The translations under genes and the position numbers were made by a program. From NCBI GenBank assembly GCA_002050235.1, contig MWST01000031.1, positions 23,177-87,176 on the forward strand: a DNA stretch of 64,000 nucleotides, given 5' to 3'. The notes under the pieces are model-generated. The model was given only the letters and a program-made list of their open reading frames with translations, was not told where the DNA came from and searched no databases. The DNA is from Polyangiaceae bacterium UTPRO1. Lineage in GTDB: Bacteria; Desulfobacterota; Binatia; UTPRO1. This document shows positions 8,216 through 16,843 of this stretch, one piece after another (within the stretch, counting starts at the first letter, position 1; each line of letters begins with the position of its first letter).

Positions 8216-9355
8216 TCAGAGATCGAGATGGCGAGCGATCAGCTCGCGGTGGTAGCGGGCGTCGCCGAGCAGCGATTCGCTCGACTTCGCGCGCTTCAAG
8301 TAGAGGTGCACGTCGTACTCCCAGGTGAAGCCGACGCCGCCGTGGATCTGGAGGCAGTCGGCGGCGCAGCGGAAATAGGTGTCCGAGGCGTAGGCCTTCG
8401 CCAGCGAGGACGCGATGGCGAGCTCGTCGTCCCGCTCCGCCGCCGCGCAGGCGGCGTAGTAGGTCGCCGAACGGGCGGCCTCGACGCCCATCAGCATGTC
8501 GGCGCACTTGTGCTTGATCGCCTGGAACGAGCCGATAGGGCGCCCGAATTGGCTCCGCTCGCCGGCGTAGGCGACGGCGAGGTCGAGGCAGCGCTCGGCA
8601 CCGCCGACCTGCTCGGCGGCGAGGGCGACGGTCGCGAGCTGCAGGGTCGTGGCGAGTGCGCTCCAGCCCTGCGGCTCCCCGCCCAGCACGGCGTCGCGCG
8701 GCAGGCGCACATCGTCGAGGACGACGGCAGCGAGCCGGCGCGTCTGGTCGACGGTGGCGAGGACGCGACGGCGGACGCCGGGCGTGGCCGCGGGCACGAG
8801 ATAGATCGCCACGCCGGCGGCGCCTTCCGTGCCCGGGGTCCGCGCGGCGACGAGCAGGAGATCGGCGGTGTGGCCGTCGACGACGTAGTCCTTGGCGCCC
8901 GCGAGGACGATCTCGCCGCCGACGACGCGCGCCGTCGCCTGGATCCCGGCAGCGTCCCAACGGCCGTCGGCTTCGGCGTGGGCGAGGGCGGCGGTGGTGC
9001 TGCCGGCGGCGATGCCGGGCAGCCACGCCGCTTGCTGCTCGGGGGTGCCGCCGACGACGAGGGCATTGGTGGCGAGGCAGACGGTGGAGAAGAAGGGTGC
9101 GCAGAGAAGCGTCGCACCCATCGCTTCCATGAGCACCATGAGCTCGACTTGTCCGAGGCCGAGCCCGCCGTGCTCCTCGGGCACGATCACGGCCGGCCAT
9201 CCCATTTCGCCGGCGATGCGCTCCCAGAGAGCGCGGTCGAAGCCGGTCTCCGTCGCCATGGCGGCGCGGACCGCGGCCGGGGAGGCGTGGGCGGCGAGGA
9301 AAGCGCGGGCGCTGTCGCGGAGCTGGCGCTGCGGTTCGTCGAGGGCGAAGTTCAT
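8216..9355 (-). CDS. Acyl-CoA dehydrogenase
   Basis: A 379-residue ACAD with a normal N-terminal helical domain, a middle beta domain and the C-terminal ERSQFGRPIGSFQAIKH flavin-contact segment followed by CLQIHGGVGFTWEYDVHLY. It is the last gene of the ten-gene ipdA operon, 6 bp after the SDR stop. The middle-domain motif is weaker than in the FadE30/31-like paralogues (AHAEADGRW in place of YxEPxAGSD), as seen in partner subunits of heteromeric ACADs. No adjacent alpha-type gene is present, so it may pair with a subunit encoded elsewhere in the locus. The substrate is probably a steroid-derived acyl-CoA, inferred only from context. Confidence 0.85.
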   Translation of the reverse strand: MNFALDEPQRQLRDSARAFLAAHASPAAVRAAMATETGFDRALWERIAGEMGWPAVIVPEEHGGLGLGQVELMVLMEAMGATLLCAPFFSTVCLATNALVVGGTPEQQAAWLPGIAAGSTTAALAHAEADGRWDAAGIQATARVVGGEIVLAGAKDYVVDGHTADLLLVAARTPGTEGAAGVAIYLVPAATPGVRRRVLATVDQTRRLAAVVLDDVRLPRDAVLGGEPQGWSALATTLQLATVALAAEQVGGAERCLDLAVAYAGERSQFGRPIGSFQAIKHKCADMLMGVEAARSATYYAACAAAERDDELAIASSLAKAYASDTYFRCAADCLQIHGGVGFTWEYDVHLYLKRAKSSESLLGDARYHRELIARHLDL

Positions 9356-9361
9356 CCGCTA

Positions 9362-10270
9362 TCAGGAGCCGTAGACCTTCTGCGGCGGCGGCGCCTTGCC
9401 GAGGAGGTCACGGACGATCGGACCCAGCTCGCTCGGCTCGAAGCGCGCCCCCTTGTCGATCCCGACGCCGGTGCGCCAGCCATCGGCGACGTTGAGCTTG
9501 CCGCCGGCGATCTCGAAGACTTGCCCGGTGACGTCGTGCGACTCGGTGCTCCCTAGCCAGACCACCAGCGGCGCGACGTTCTCCGGCGCCATGGCGTCGA
9601 ATCCGGAGGCCGGCTTCGCCATCATCTCGGCGAAGACGGTCTCGGTCATGCGGGTGCGGGCCGCGGGAGCGATGGCGTTCGCGGTGACGCCGTAGCGGCG
9701 AAGCTCCGCTGCCTGCACGAGCGTCAGGGCGGCGATACCGGCCTTGGCCGCCGAGTACGCGGCTTGTCCGATCGAGCCCTGGAGCCCGGCGCCCGAGCTG
9801 GTATTGATGATGCGCGCATCGAGCTTCTCTCCGGCCTTGGCGCGGTCGCGCCAGTGCGCAGCCGCGTGACGGGCGACGCAGAAGTGGCCCTTCAGGTGCA
9901 CCCGCACCACTGCGTCCCACTCTTCCTCGGAGGTGCTGACGAACATGCGGTCGCGGACGAAGCCGGCGTTGTTGACGACGACATCGAGGCGGCCGAAGGC
10001 GTCGAGGGCGGCGGCGACCATGCGCTCCGCACCCGCCCAGTCGGCGACGTCGTTGCCGTTCGCGATCGCCTCGCCGCCTGCCGCGCGGATGGCCGCCGCA
10101 ACCTCGGCAGCAGGGCCGGTGGTGGCCTCGCCGCGACCGTCGAGCGCGGTGCCGATGTCGTTCACCACGACCTTCGCACCGGCGGCCGCGAACGCCAGGG
10201 CGTGGGCGCGGCCGATGCCGCGCCCGGCGCCGGTTACGATGACGACCCTGCCGTCACAGATCGCTGCCAT
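9362..10270 (-). CDS. SDR family dehydrogenase, Rv3548c-like
   Basis: A 302-residue SDR with TGAGRGIG at 13-20, VVND with D38 after beta-2 (NAD preference likely), NNAG at 100-103, S158/S159, and Y172 and K176 (YSAAK). It has a C-terminal extension of about 45 residues after the Rossmann core. This longer form and the pattern of conserved loops resemble mycobacterial Rv3548c of the KstR-controlled sterol regulon and the dehydrogenase half of peroxisomal multifunctional enzyme 2. The ATG at 10270 begins 1 bp after the thiolase stop; an upstream in-frame ATG would overlap that gene. The probable role is NAD-dependent oxidation of a 3-hydroxyacyl-CoA intermediate. Confidence 0.85.
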   Translation of the reverse strand: MAAICDGRVVIVTGAGRGIGRAHALAFAAAGAKVVVNDIGTALDGRGEATTGPAAEVAAAIRAAGGEAIANGNDVADWAGAERMVAAALDAFGRLDVVVNNAGFVRDRMFVSTSEEEWDAVVRVHLKGHFCVARHAAAHWRDRAKAGEKLDARIINTSSGAGLQGSIGQAAYSAAKAGIAALTLVQAAELRRYGVTANAIAPAARTRMTETVFAEMMAKPASGFDAMAPENVAPLVVWLGSTESHDVTGQVFEIAGGKLNVADGWRTGVGIDKGARFEPSELGPIVRDLLGKAPPPQKVYGS

Positions 10271-10271
10271 C

Positions 10272-11423
10272 TCAGAGCCTCTCGATGATGGTGACGTTGG
10301 CCTGACCGCCACCCTCGCACATGGTCTGCAGACCGTAGCGTCCGCCGGTGCGCTCGAGCTCGCAGAGGAGCGTCGACATCAGGCGGGCGCCGGTGGCTCC
10401 GAGCGGATGGCCGAGCGCGATGGCGCCGCCGTTCACGTTGACCCGCGCGTGCTCGAAGCCGGTCTCCTGCATCCATGCCAGGACCACCGAGGCGAAGGCT
10501 TCGTTGATCTCGACGAGGTCGATGTCGTTGCGGTTCATTCCCGCCTTGGAGAGTGCCCACTGCGTCGCCGGGATCGGCGCCGTCAGCATCCACACCGGAT
10601 CGGCGCCGCGCACGCTCAGGTGATGGATGCGGGCGCGGGGCCGCAGGCCGTGATCCTTCACGGCCCGCTCCGAGGCGATCAGCAGCGCCGCGGCAGCGTC
10701 GGAGATCTGGCTCGACACGGCAGCGGTCAAGCGACCACCTTCGCGCAGGGGTTTCAGGGCCGCCATCTTCTCGAGCGTGGTGTCGCGGCGCGGCCCTTCG
10801 TCGGCACTGACGCCGGCGAGCGGTACGATCTCGCGGTCGAAGCGGCCCTCGTCGATCGCCCGCAGCGCCCGGCGATGGCTTTCGAGCGCGAAGCGCTCCA
10901 TCGCTGCGCGCGTGCAGCCCCACTTCTCGGCGATCATCTCGGCAGCGCGGAACTGCGATACCTCCTGGGTTCCGTAGCGTCGCGTCCAGCCCTCAGAGGT
11001 CGAGAAGGGATCGGTGAATCCGTAGGCTTCCCCGGCGAGCATCGCCGACGAGATCGGCAGCATGCTCATGTTCTGCACGCCGCCGGCGATCAGCAGGTCG
11101 GCCGTGCCGCTCATGACCCCCTGGGCGGCGAAGTGCACCGCCTGCTGCGCCGAGCCGCACTGGCGGTCGACGGTGGTGCCGGGCACGCCGTCGGGAAGCC
11201 CGGCCGCGAGCCAGCACGTGCGGGCGATGTCGCCGGCCTGCGGACCGATGGTGTCGACGCAGCCGAAGATCACGTCCTCGACGGCTTCCGGGTCTATGCC
11301 CGTGCGCTCGACGAGCGCTCGCAGCACGTGGGCGCCGAGGTCGGCGGGATGCACCGCTGCGAGACCGCCGCGGCGGCGGCCGACCGGCGTCCGCACCGCA
11401 TCGATGATGTACGCCTCTGCCAT
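10272..11423 (-). CDS. fadA6: FadA6-type thiolase
   Basis: A 383-residue thiolase with all three catalytic elements: nucleophile C89 in DRQCGSAQQA, H339 in the GGAIALGHPLGATG loop, and C369 in MCEGGGQANV. The ATG at 11423 is preceded by AAGAGGAGG. Among thiolases it looks closest to mycobacterial FadA6 (Rv3556c), which cleaves the beta-ketoacyl-CoA made after opening of the last steroid ring and releases acetyl-CoA. Its place in one operon with IpdAB and EchA20 homologues supports that role. A general acetyl-CoA C-acyltransferase remains possible. Confidence 0.88.
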   Translation of the reverse strand: MAEAYIIDAVRTPVGRRRGGLAAVHPADLGAHVLRALVERTGIDPEAVEDVIFGCVDTIGPQAGDIARTCWLAAGLPDGVPGTTVDRQCGSAQQAVHFAAQGVMSGTADLLIAGGVQNMSMLPISSAMLAGEAYGFTDPFSTSEGWTRRYGTQEVSQFRAAEMIAEKWGCTRAAMERFALESHRRALRAIDEGRFDREIVPLAGVSADEGPRRDTTLEKMAALKPLREGGRLTAAVSSQISDAAAALLIASERAVKDHGLRPRARIHHLSVRGADPVWMLTAPIPATQWALSKAGMNRNDIDLVEINEAFASVVLAWMQETGFEHARVNVNGGAIALGHPLGATGARLMSTLLCELERTGGRYGLQTMCEGGGQANVTIIERL

Positions 11424-11450
11424 TGACGCCTCCTCTTGTGGCGCTTCTTT

Positions 11451-12641
11451 CTATCGTTGCACGACCACGGACGAGCCGTGGCCGAACAGCCCCTGGTTCA
11501 CGGTGACACCGATCTTCGCGCCCTCGACCTGGCGGCCTGCCGCCTGGCCGCGCAGCTGCCAGACGAGCTCGCACACCTGCGCGATCGCCTGGGCCGGTAT
11601 GGCTTCGCCGAAACAGGAGAGGCCGCCGCTCGGATTCACCGGGACGCGGCCGCCGAGCGTCGTGACGCCGTCGTTCAGGAGCTTCTCCGCGTCGCCCGGG
11701 GGACAGAGCCCGATGTTCTCGTACCAGTCGAGCTCGAGCGCCGACGAGAGATCGTAGACTTCGGCGACGTCCACGTCCTCGGGGCCGATGCCGGCCTGCG
11801 CATAGGCGGCGGCGGCGATCGAATCGCGGAATGCGACCGGCGGCGGCGGCGCGGCGGCCGCGGAATCGGTGGCGAAATTCGGCATCTCGATGACGGTGTT
11901 GGGGTAGCGGGGCGTCACCGTGGCCACGGCCGAGATCGCGACCGGGTCGGTGGTGCGCCGGCGCGCGTAGGCCATGCTCGTCAAGACGAGGGCGGCGCCG
12001 CCGTCGCTGGTGGCGCAGATCTCGAGGAGGCGTAGCGGATCGGACACCATCGGCGAGGCCAGGACTTCTTCCTCGGTCACGAGCTTGCGGTAGCGGGCGT
12101 AGGGATTTTCGAGCCCGTGCCTCGCGTTCTTGACCTTGACCTTCGCGAAGTCGCGATCGGTGGCGCCGTAGAGCTCCATGCGCCGCCGCGCGTAGAGGGC
12201 GAAGTAGACCGGGTTGGTGGCGCCGAGGAGGCGAAAGCGCAGCCAGTCGGGATCGTCGCCGCGCTCGCCGGCCTGGGGCGCGAAGAAGCCCTTCGGCGTC
12301 GTATCGGCGCCGACTACGAGGGCGACGTCGCAGTTGCCGGCGAGTATGTGGGCGCGGGCGACGCTCACCGCCTGCGAGCCGGCGGCGCAGGCGCCGTAGC
12401 AGCTCGTGACCTGCGCCCCCGACCAGCCGAGCGCCTGGGCGATCGAGGCGCCGGCGATGAAGCCCGGGTAGCCGTTGCGGATCGTCTCGCCGCCGGCGAC
12501 GAACTGCACGTCCCGCCAGGCGATGCCGGCGTCGGCAAGGGCAGCGCGCGCCGCCGCTACTCCGTACTCCACGAAGTTCCGACCCCACTTGCCCCAGGGA
12601 TGCATGCCGACACCCAGGACCGCGACCTGGCGCTCGCTCAC
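11451..12641 (-). CDS. Thiolase-like lipid-transfer (Ltp/SCP2-thiolase) protein
   Basis: A 396-residue protein of the SCP-x/Ltp thiolase-like family. The GTG start at 12641 overlaps the stop of the DUF35 gene as GTGA, implying translational coupling. C85 in the ACAAGSQA segment takes the position of the thiolase nucleophile, and a conserved GLFGHGSS histidine loop lies near the C-terminus. Members of this family work with DUF35 zinc-ribbon partners. In sterol side-chain degradation such pairs (Ltp2 with ChsH2-DUF35) act as retro-aldolases, and other pairs act as thiolases. The retained cysteine leaves both possible. It is followed 27 bp later by the FadA6-type thiolase. Confidence 0.85.
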   Translation of the reverse strand: MSERQVAVLGVGMHPWGKWGRNFVEYGVAAARAALADAGIAWRDVQFVAGGETIRNGYPGFIAGASIAQALGWSGAQVTSCYGACAAGSQAVSVARAHILAGNCDVALVVGADTTPKGFFAPQAGERGDDPDWLRFRLLGATNPVYFALYARRRMELYGATDRDFAKVKVKNARHGLENPYARYRKLVTEEEVLASPMVSDPLRLLEICATSDGGAALVLTSMAYARRRTTDPVAISAVATVTPRYPNTVIEMPNFATDSAAAAPPPPVAFRDSIAAAAYAQAGIGPEDVDVAEVYDLSSALELDWYENIGLCPPGDAEKLLNDGVTTLGGRVPVNPSGGLSCFGEAIPAQAIAQVCELVWQLRGQAAGRQVEGAKIGVTVNQGLFGHGSSVVVQR

Positions 12642-13078
12642 GAGCGGCTCCCGGCGGCAGGCGCCCACTTCCAGACCAGATACTCGTTGGCGTCGTCGCT
12701 GTAGAGCGTCTCGACGACGAGCTCCATGCGCATGCCGACCTGCAAGTCGGCGGTCGCGACGCCGTTCGCCACCTGGCCGAGCACGACCATCTTCTCGTCG
12801 GCGAGCTCGACCGCCGCGATCGCGTAGGGCGCGAACGGCTCCGGCGATACGTAGGGTGCGGGCGGCTGGTAGCGATTGTCGGTGTAGGACCAGAGCGTAC
12901 CGCTCGCCGACAACGGCACCTCCTCGAGGTCGGCGGCGCCGCAGGCGGGATTGCGGCAGGCGAACGACTCCCTGGGAAAGAAGTAGCTGCGGCACGAGCG
13001 GCAGCGGCTGCCGATCAGCCGCGGACGCTCGGGGCGGGCGTCGAACCAGCTTGCCATGGCCGAGACCTTGTTCTTCAC
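12638..13078 (-). CDS. DUF35 zinc-ribbon/OB-fold acyl-CoA-associated protein
   Basis: A 146-residue protein with a rubredoxin-like zinc ribbon (C26-x2-C29, C41-x4-C46) followed by an OB-fold, the DUF35 (ChsH2 C-terminal type) architecture. The GTG at 13078 overlaps the previous ACAD stop as GTGA, and its own stop overlaps the Ltp-like start in the same way. This arrangement decides the start over an internal ATG at 13057. DUF35 proteins bind CoA and scaffold thiolase-like partners, so a stable complex with the next gene product is expected. It has no catalytic signature of its own. Confidence 0.87.
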   Translation of the reverse strand: MKNKVSAMASWFDARPERPRLIGSRCRSCRSYFFPRESFACRNPACGAADLEEVPLSASGTLWSYTDNRYQPPAPYVSPEPFAPYAIAAVELADEKMVVLGQVANGVATADLQVGMRMELVVETLYSDDANEYLVWKWAPAAGSRS

Positions 13079-14115
13079 GATGCCTCCTCTCGCGACTCCG
13101 ACTGCAGGACGGCCGCGGCGACGCGGGCGCGGTGCCAGCTGCTCGTGCCCCACGCCGTCTCGAGCGCCCAGGCGCGCTTCATCCACATATGGAGATCGAC
13201 CTCCCAGGTGTAGCCGATGGCGCCGTGGACTTGCAGCGCCGTGCGCGCCGCGAAGGCGGCGGCGTCGGCGGCGGCGATCTTCGCGTGCGAGGCGTCACGA
13301 CCGCGGTTGGCGGCCTCGCGGGCTGCTGCGTAGGCGGCGCGATACACCACCGGCCGCGCGAACTCGAGCCGCACCTGGGCATTGGCGAGCATGTGCTTGA
13401 CCGCCTGGAAGCTGCCTATTGCGCGGCCGAATTGCTGGCGCTGCCGGGCGTAGCGGACGGCTTCCTCGATGAGGCGCGCGGCGACGCCGAGGAGCTGCGC
13501 TGCGGTGCCGAGCGTGCCGCGATCGATCGCCGCGGCGCGCAGGCGCCGAGCCTGGGCGCCGGCTGCGAGTCGCGTCCGGTCCGCGGGCGTCCAGGCGACC
13601 CGGAAGAGACGCTGCGCCCCGTCGAGGTGCGGCAGGCGTTCGAGGCGCACGTGCGCGCGCGGCACGGCATGGATGGCGTCGCCGTCGGCGAGGAGGAGGA
13701 GGTCGGCGACGTCGGCGTGGCTCACCCAGGGATTGGGCGGGAAGCCCACCGCGACCACGCTCTCGCCCGCGGCGATGCGCTCGAGCCACGGATCGGCGAG
13801 CGCCCGCTCCGTCACCGCAGCGAGCAGCGGCACCGCGATCAGGGCGGTGTCGACGACCGCTTCGGGCAGCGCCGCCCGTCCGGTCTCCTCGAGCGGCAGG
13901 ATGGCGGCGATCTCGTCGAGCCCGAGGCCGCCGGCGCCCTCGGGAACGAGGAGCCCGAGGAGGCCGAGCTCGGCCAGGGCACGCCAGCGTCCGGGATCGT
14001 GGGCGTGCTCCTGATCCCAGACCTGGCGTACGGCCGCCGGGGCGCAGGTGCGCTCGAGGACGCCGCGCACGCTGTCGCGGAAGCGGAGCTGCTCCTCTGT
14101 GAAGGCGAAATGCAT
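13075..14115 (-). CDS. Acyl-CoA dehydrogenase, small partner subunit
   Basis: A 346-residue ACAD homologue, shorter than the 380-390 residues of the catalytic type. It lacks the YxEPxAGSD motif in the middle domain but keeps the C-terminal RQQFGRAIGSFQAVKH flavin contact and a conserved LQVHGAIGYTWE stretch. It starts 6 bp after the FadE31-like gene, so the two probably form a heteromeric alpha2-beta2 ACAD like FadE31 with FadE32/FadE33 of mycobacteria, which work after steroid ring opening. The assignment to a specific FadE number is uncertain. Confidence 0.83.
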   Translation of the reverse strand: MHFAFTEEQLRFRDSVRGVLERTCAPAAVRQVWDQEHAHDPGRWRALAELGLLGLLVPEGAGGLGLDEIAAILPLEETGRAALPEAVVDTALIAVPLLAAVTERALADPWLERIAAGESVVAVGFPPNPWVSHADVADLLLLADGDAIHAVPRAHVRLERLPHLDGAQRLFRVAWTPADRTRLAAGAQARRLRAAAIDRGTLGTAAQLLGVAARLIEEAVRYARQRQQFGRAIGSFQAVKHMLANAQVRLEFARPVVYRAAYAAAREAANRGRDASHAKIAAADAAAFAARTALQVHGAIGYTWEVDLHMWMKRAWALETAWGTSSWHRARVAAAVLQSESREEAS

Positions 14116-14121
14116 CGATCC

Positions 14122-15279
14122 TCAGTCGCGGGGCAGGCCGAGAACGCGTTCGGCGATGACGTTGCGTTGGATCTCGTTGGTGCCGGCGTAGATCGGCCCG
14201 GCGAGCGAGAAGAGGAAGCCGTCGAGCCACCCCGCGGCTTCTGGCGGCGCCGCCGCCGGCAGCAGTCCGGCATCGCTGCCGAGCAGCGCCAGCGCGGTCT
14301 CGTGCATGCGCACGTCCATCTCGGACCAAAAGATCTTGCCGAGGCTGGCCTCGGCGCCGATCGCGCCTCCGGCGAGCAGCCGCGATGCCGTGGCATAGGT
14401 CGCGAGCGAGTACGCCTCCGCATCCATCCACGCGCGCACGACGAGATCGCGCAGGGCCGGATCGGCGCCGGCGCCGCGCGCCTCCCAGAGCCGGCGCAGG
14501 CGGCGCGCCGTCGCCTGGAAGCGGGCGGGGCTGCGCAGCATGAGCCCGCGCTCGAAACCGGCCGTCGCCATGGCGATCTTCCAGCCCTGGTGCTCCTCGC
14601 CGAGGCGGTTGGCGCGCGGCACGCGGGCGTCGTCGAAGAACACCTCGGCGAAGCCGGTCTCGCCGTCGAGCTGCGGGATCGGCCGCACCCGTACCCCGGG
14701 AGTGTCGAGCGGCATCAAGATGAAGGACAGACCCTTGTGGCGTTCCGAGGTCGGGTCGGTGCGGACGAGGCAGAAGATCCAGTCGGCGAACGCCGCCCGC
14801 GAGCACCACGTCTTCTGGCCGTTCAATACGTAGTGGTCGCCGTCGAGGCGGGCGCTGGTGCGGATCGCGGCCATGTCGCTTCCCGCGTTCGGCTCCGACC
14901 AGCCTTGGGCCCAGACCTCCTCGCCGCGCGCCATTTTCGGGAGGTAGCGCGCCTTCTGTTCCGGCGTGCCGAACTCCATGAGCGTCGGCCCGAGGAGGAA
15001 GATGCCGTTCTGGTTGACGCGTCCCGGCGCCTCCGCAGCCCAGTACTCCTCCTCGAAGATCAGCCACTCGATGAGGTTGCAGCCCCGGCCGCCGTACTCG
15101 ACCGGCCATGACACCATCGCCCAGCCGCCGTCGTGGAGGGTGCGCTCCCATTCGCAGTGGCGACGGAAGCCCTCGGCGGTGTCCATGGATGGAAGCGGCG
15201 TTCGCGGGACATGGGCGTCGAGCCAGGCGCGCACCTCGGCGCGGAAGGCCTCCTGCGCCGGCGTGAAGGTGAGATCCAT
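14122..15279 (-). CDS. fadE31: FadE31-like acyl-CoA dehydrogenase
   Basis: A 385-residue full-length ACAD. It shows WAQGWSEPNAGSDM, GQKTWCSRA, FERGLMLRSPARF with the glutamate region, and the terminal GGPIYAGTNEIQRN segment that contacts FAD and CoA. The sequence pattern is closest to mycobacterial FadE31 (Rv3562), part of the KstR2 regulon for the last steroid rings. It begins 4 bp after the EchA20-like stop. The expected reaction is alpha,beta-dehydrogenation of a ring-opened dioic acyl-CoA, with electrons going to ETF. Confidence 0.86.
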   Translation of the reverse strand: MDLTFTPAQEAFRAEVRAWLDAHVPRTPLPSMDTAEGFRRHCEWERTLHDGGWAMVSWPVEYGGRGCNLIEWLIFEEEYWAAEAPGRVNQNGIFLLGPTLMEFGTPEQKARYLPKMARGEEVWAQGWSEPNAGSDMAAIRTSARLDGDHYVLNGQKTWCSRAAFADWIFCLVRTDPTSERHKGLSFILMPLDTPGVRVRPIPQLDGETGFAEVFFDDARVPRANRLGEEHQGWKIAMATAGFERGLMLRSPARFQATARRLRRLWEARGAGADPALRDLVVRAWMDAEAYSLATYATASRLLAGGAIGAEASLGKIFWSEMDVRMHETALALLGSDAGLLPAAAPPEAAGWLDGFLFSLAGPIYAGTNEIQRNVIAERVLGLPRD

Positions 15280-15283
15280 CGCC

Positions 15284-16045
15284 CTACTTCCCTACGTCCT
15301 TGAAGGTCGCGTCGCGCTTCCCGACGAAGGCGTCGCGCGCCTCCTGCGAGTCGGGGGAATTGTAGAGCTCGAGCGTGAAGCCTTGCTCGAAGCGATAGCT
15401 GCGCTTGATGTCGAGGAGCTCGATGCCGTTCAGCGACTCCTTGGCGAGGCGCAGGGCCTTCGGGCTCTTGGCCGCGATCTTGGCCGCGAGGGCGCGCGCC
15501 GCCGGGTGCAGCTCGGCGCGCGGCAGGACGGCTTCGAGGGCGCCCAACCGGTAGGCCTCGGCGGCGCTGATCGGCTCCCCGGTGTAGAGCATCTTCCGCA
15601 CCTTCTGGATCGGAAACATGCGCAGCAGATGCGAAGCGGCGCCGAGGGCACCGCGATCGATCTCCGGAAGGCCGAAGGTCGCGTCCTCGGAGGCGAGGAT
15701 GACGTCGCAGGAGCCGACGAGGCCGATGCCGCCGCCGAGCACGAAACCGTGGGCCGCTGCGATCACCGGCACCGGACAGTCGTGGATCGCCGCGAAGGAG
15801 TCGTAGCAGCCCTTGTTGACCTTGGTGATGAGCGTGGCGTCGCGCGCCAGCTCCTTGATGTCGACGCCGGCGCAGAAGCCGCGACCCTCGGCGGCGAGCA
15901 GGACGACGCTGACGTCGTCGCGGCTGCCGGTCGCGGCGATGGTGCGTGCCAGCTCCGCCCACCCGGCACTATCGAAGGCGTTCACGGGCGGGTGGTCGAG
16001 CAGGATCTCGGCGATGCGGTCGGCGACGGATGTTCGGATCGGCAC
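15284..16045 (-). CDS. echA20: EchA20-like crotonase (ring D hydrolase)
   Basis: A 253-residue crotonase-fold enzyme starting at GTG 16045, preceded by TAGGAGC. The oxyanion-hole segments are GRGFCAGVDIK (54-64) and GFVLGGGIGLVG (100-111); LPEIDRGALG (126-135) follows. The pattern closely matches mycobacterial EchA20 (Rv3550), which hydrolytically opens the five-membered ring of the C/D-ring CoA ester. It lies directly between ipdB and a FadE31-like gene, as expected for the same pathway. Ordinary enoyl-CoA hydratase activity is less likely, since the canonical pair of acidic residues is not obvious. Confidence 0.87.
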   Translation of the reverse strand: MPIRTSVADRIAEILLDHPPVNAFDSAGWAELARTIAATGSRDDVSVVLLAAEGRGFCAGVDIKELARDATLITKVNKGCYDSFAAIHDCPVPVIAAAHGFVLGGGIGLVGSCDVILASEDATFGLPEIDRGALGAASHLLRMFPIQKVRKMLYTGEPISAAEAYRLGALEAVLPRAELHPAARALAAKIAAKSPKALRLAKESLNGIELLDIKRSYRFEQGFTLELYNSPDSQEARDAFVGKRDATFKDVGK

Positions 16046-16054
16046 GAGCGGCTC

Positions 16055-16834
16055 CTATTTTTTGAAGACGGTAGCCCGCGCATCGTGCGGGTCGAGGACG
16101 GTGCGGATCAAGCGCAGCTGCTCCGCGCTCGGCGCCGGCGTCGTGCCGAGATCGGCCGCGCGCGCCAGCGGAAAACTAGTTGCCGCCTCGACCTGGTCGA
16201 GGGTGACGCCGGGGTGTATGGAGCGCAGGCGCATGGCGTGGTCGGGGCCCGCGAAGTCGAGCACGGCTAGATTCGTCACTACGAGGCGGAGCGCATGGAG
16301 GTCGCGGCGTACGCCGGGCTCCCAGCGAGCCGGGTCGTATCCGGCGCCGGAGGCCATGTCGACGCGCTCGACGAAGGTGCGCCGCGAATGATCGGGGACG
16401 AAGAAGCTGCAGGGGTGGTTGATGGTATTGCCGGGGATGCCGCGCACGCCGAGGAGCTGGATCTTCGGCTTCTGGAAAGTGCCGCCGATATAGCTGATGT
16501 TGATGGCGCCGGAGCGGTCGATCTGGGTCGGCATGGTCATGGCGTGGCGGCGCCCGCTCCACAGCAGGTCGAACACCCTGCGGAAGGGCAGCCAACCTTC
16601 GACGGGCGGCCGATAGTCCGCCGGCCGCCGGCCCACCGGCACCGGCTCGGCGACGAGCAGGCATTCGCCGTCGGTCAGCATCAGGTCGGGAGCGAAAGTG
16701 AGCCGGGCGAGGCCCGCCGCGAGGCGAGGGACGAGGCCGAGCCCCGAAGCGAGGATCTCTCCGTCGCCGCGCCAGGCCTCGGCGGCGGCGGCGATGCAGA
16801 GCTCGGCGAGCGTGTAGTCGGGCGTCATCGGCAT
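16055..16834 (-). CDS. ipdB: IpdB-like subunit of ring-cleaving CoA-ester hydrolase
   Basis: A 259-residue class I CoA-transferase-fold beta subunit. Landmarks are LTDGECLLV, the NISYIGG strand, the GVRGIPGNTINHPCSFFVP segment and GGPDHAMR-like FAGPDHAMRLRSIHPGV near the end. It matches mycobacterial IpdB (Rv3552). In that system IpdA and IpdB form a heteromer that uses the CoA-transferase fold to hydrolyse and open the remaining six-membered steroid ring (COCHEA-CoA). It starts 9 bp after ipdA and ends 9 bp before the EchA20-like gene. A second in-frame ATG at 16828 is an alternative start. Confidence 0.9.
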   Translation of the reverse strand: MPMTPDYTLAELCIAAAAEAWRGDGEILASGLGLVPRLAAGLARLTFAPDLMLTDGECLLVAEPVPVGRRPADYRPPVEGWLPFRRVFDLLWSGRRHAMTMPTQIDRSGAINISYIGGTFQKPKIQLLGVRGIPGNTINHPCSFFVPDHSRRTFVERVDMASGAGYDPARWEPGVRRDLHALRLVVTNLAVLDFAGPDHAMRLRSIHPGVTLDQVEAATSFPLARAADLGTTPAPSAEQLRLIRTVLDPHDARATVFKK

Positions 16835-16843
16835 CTGACGGTT

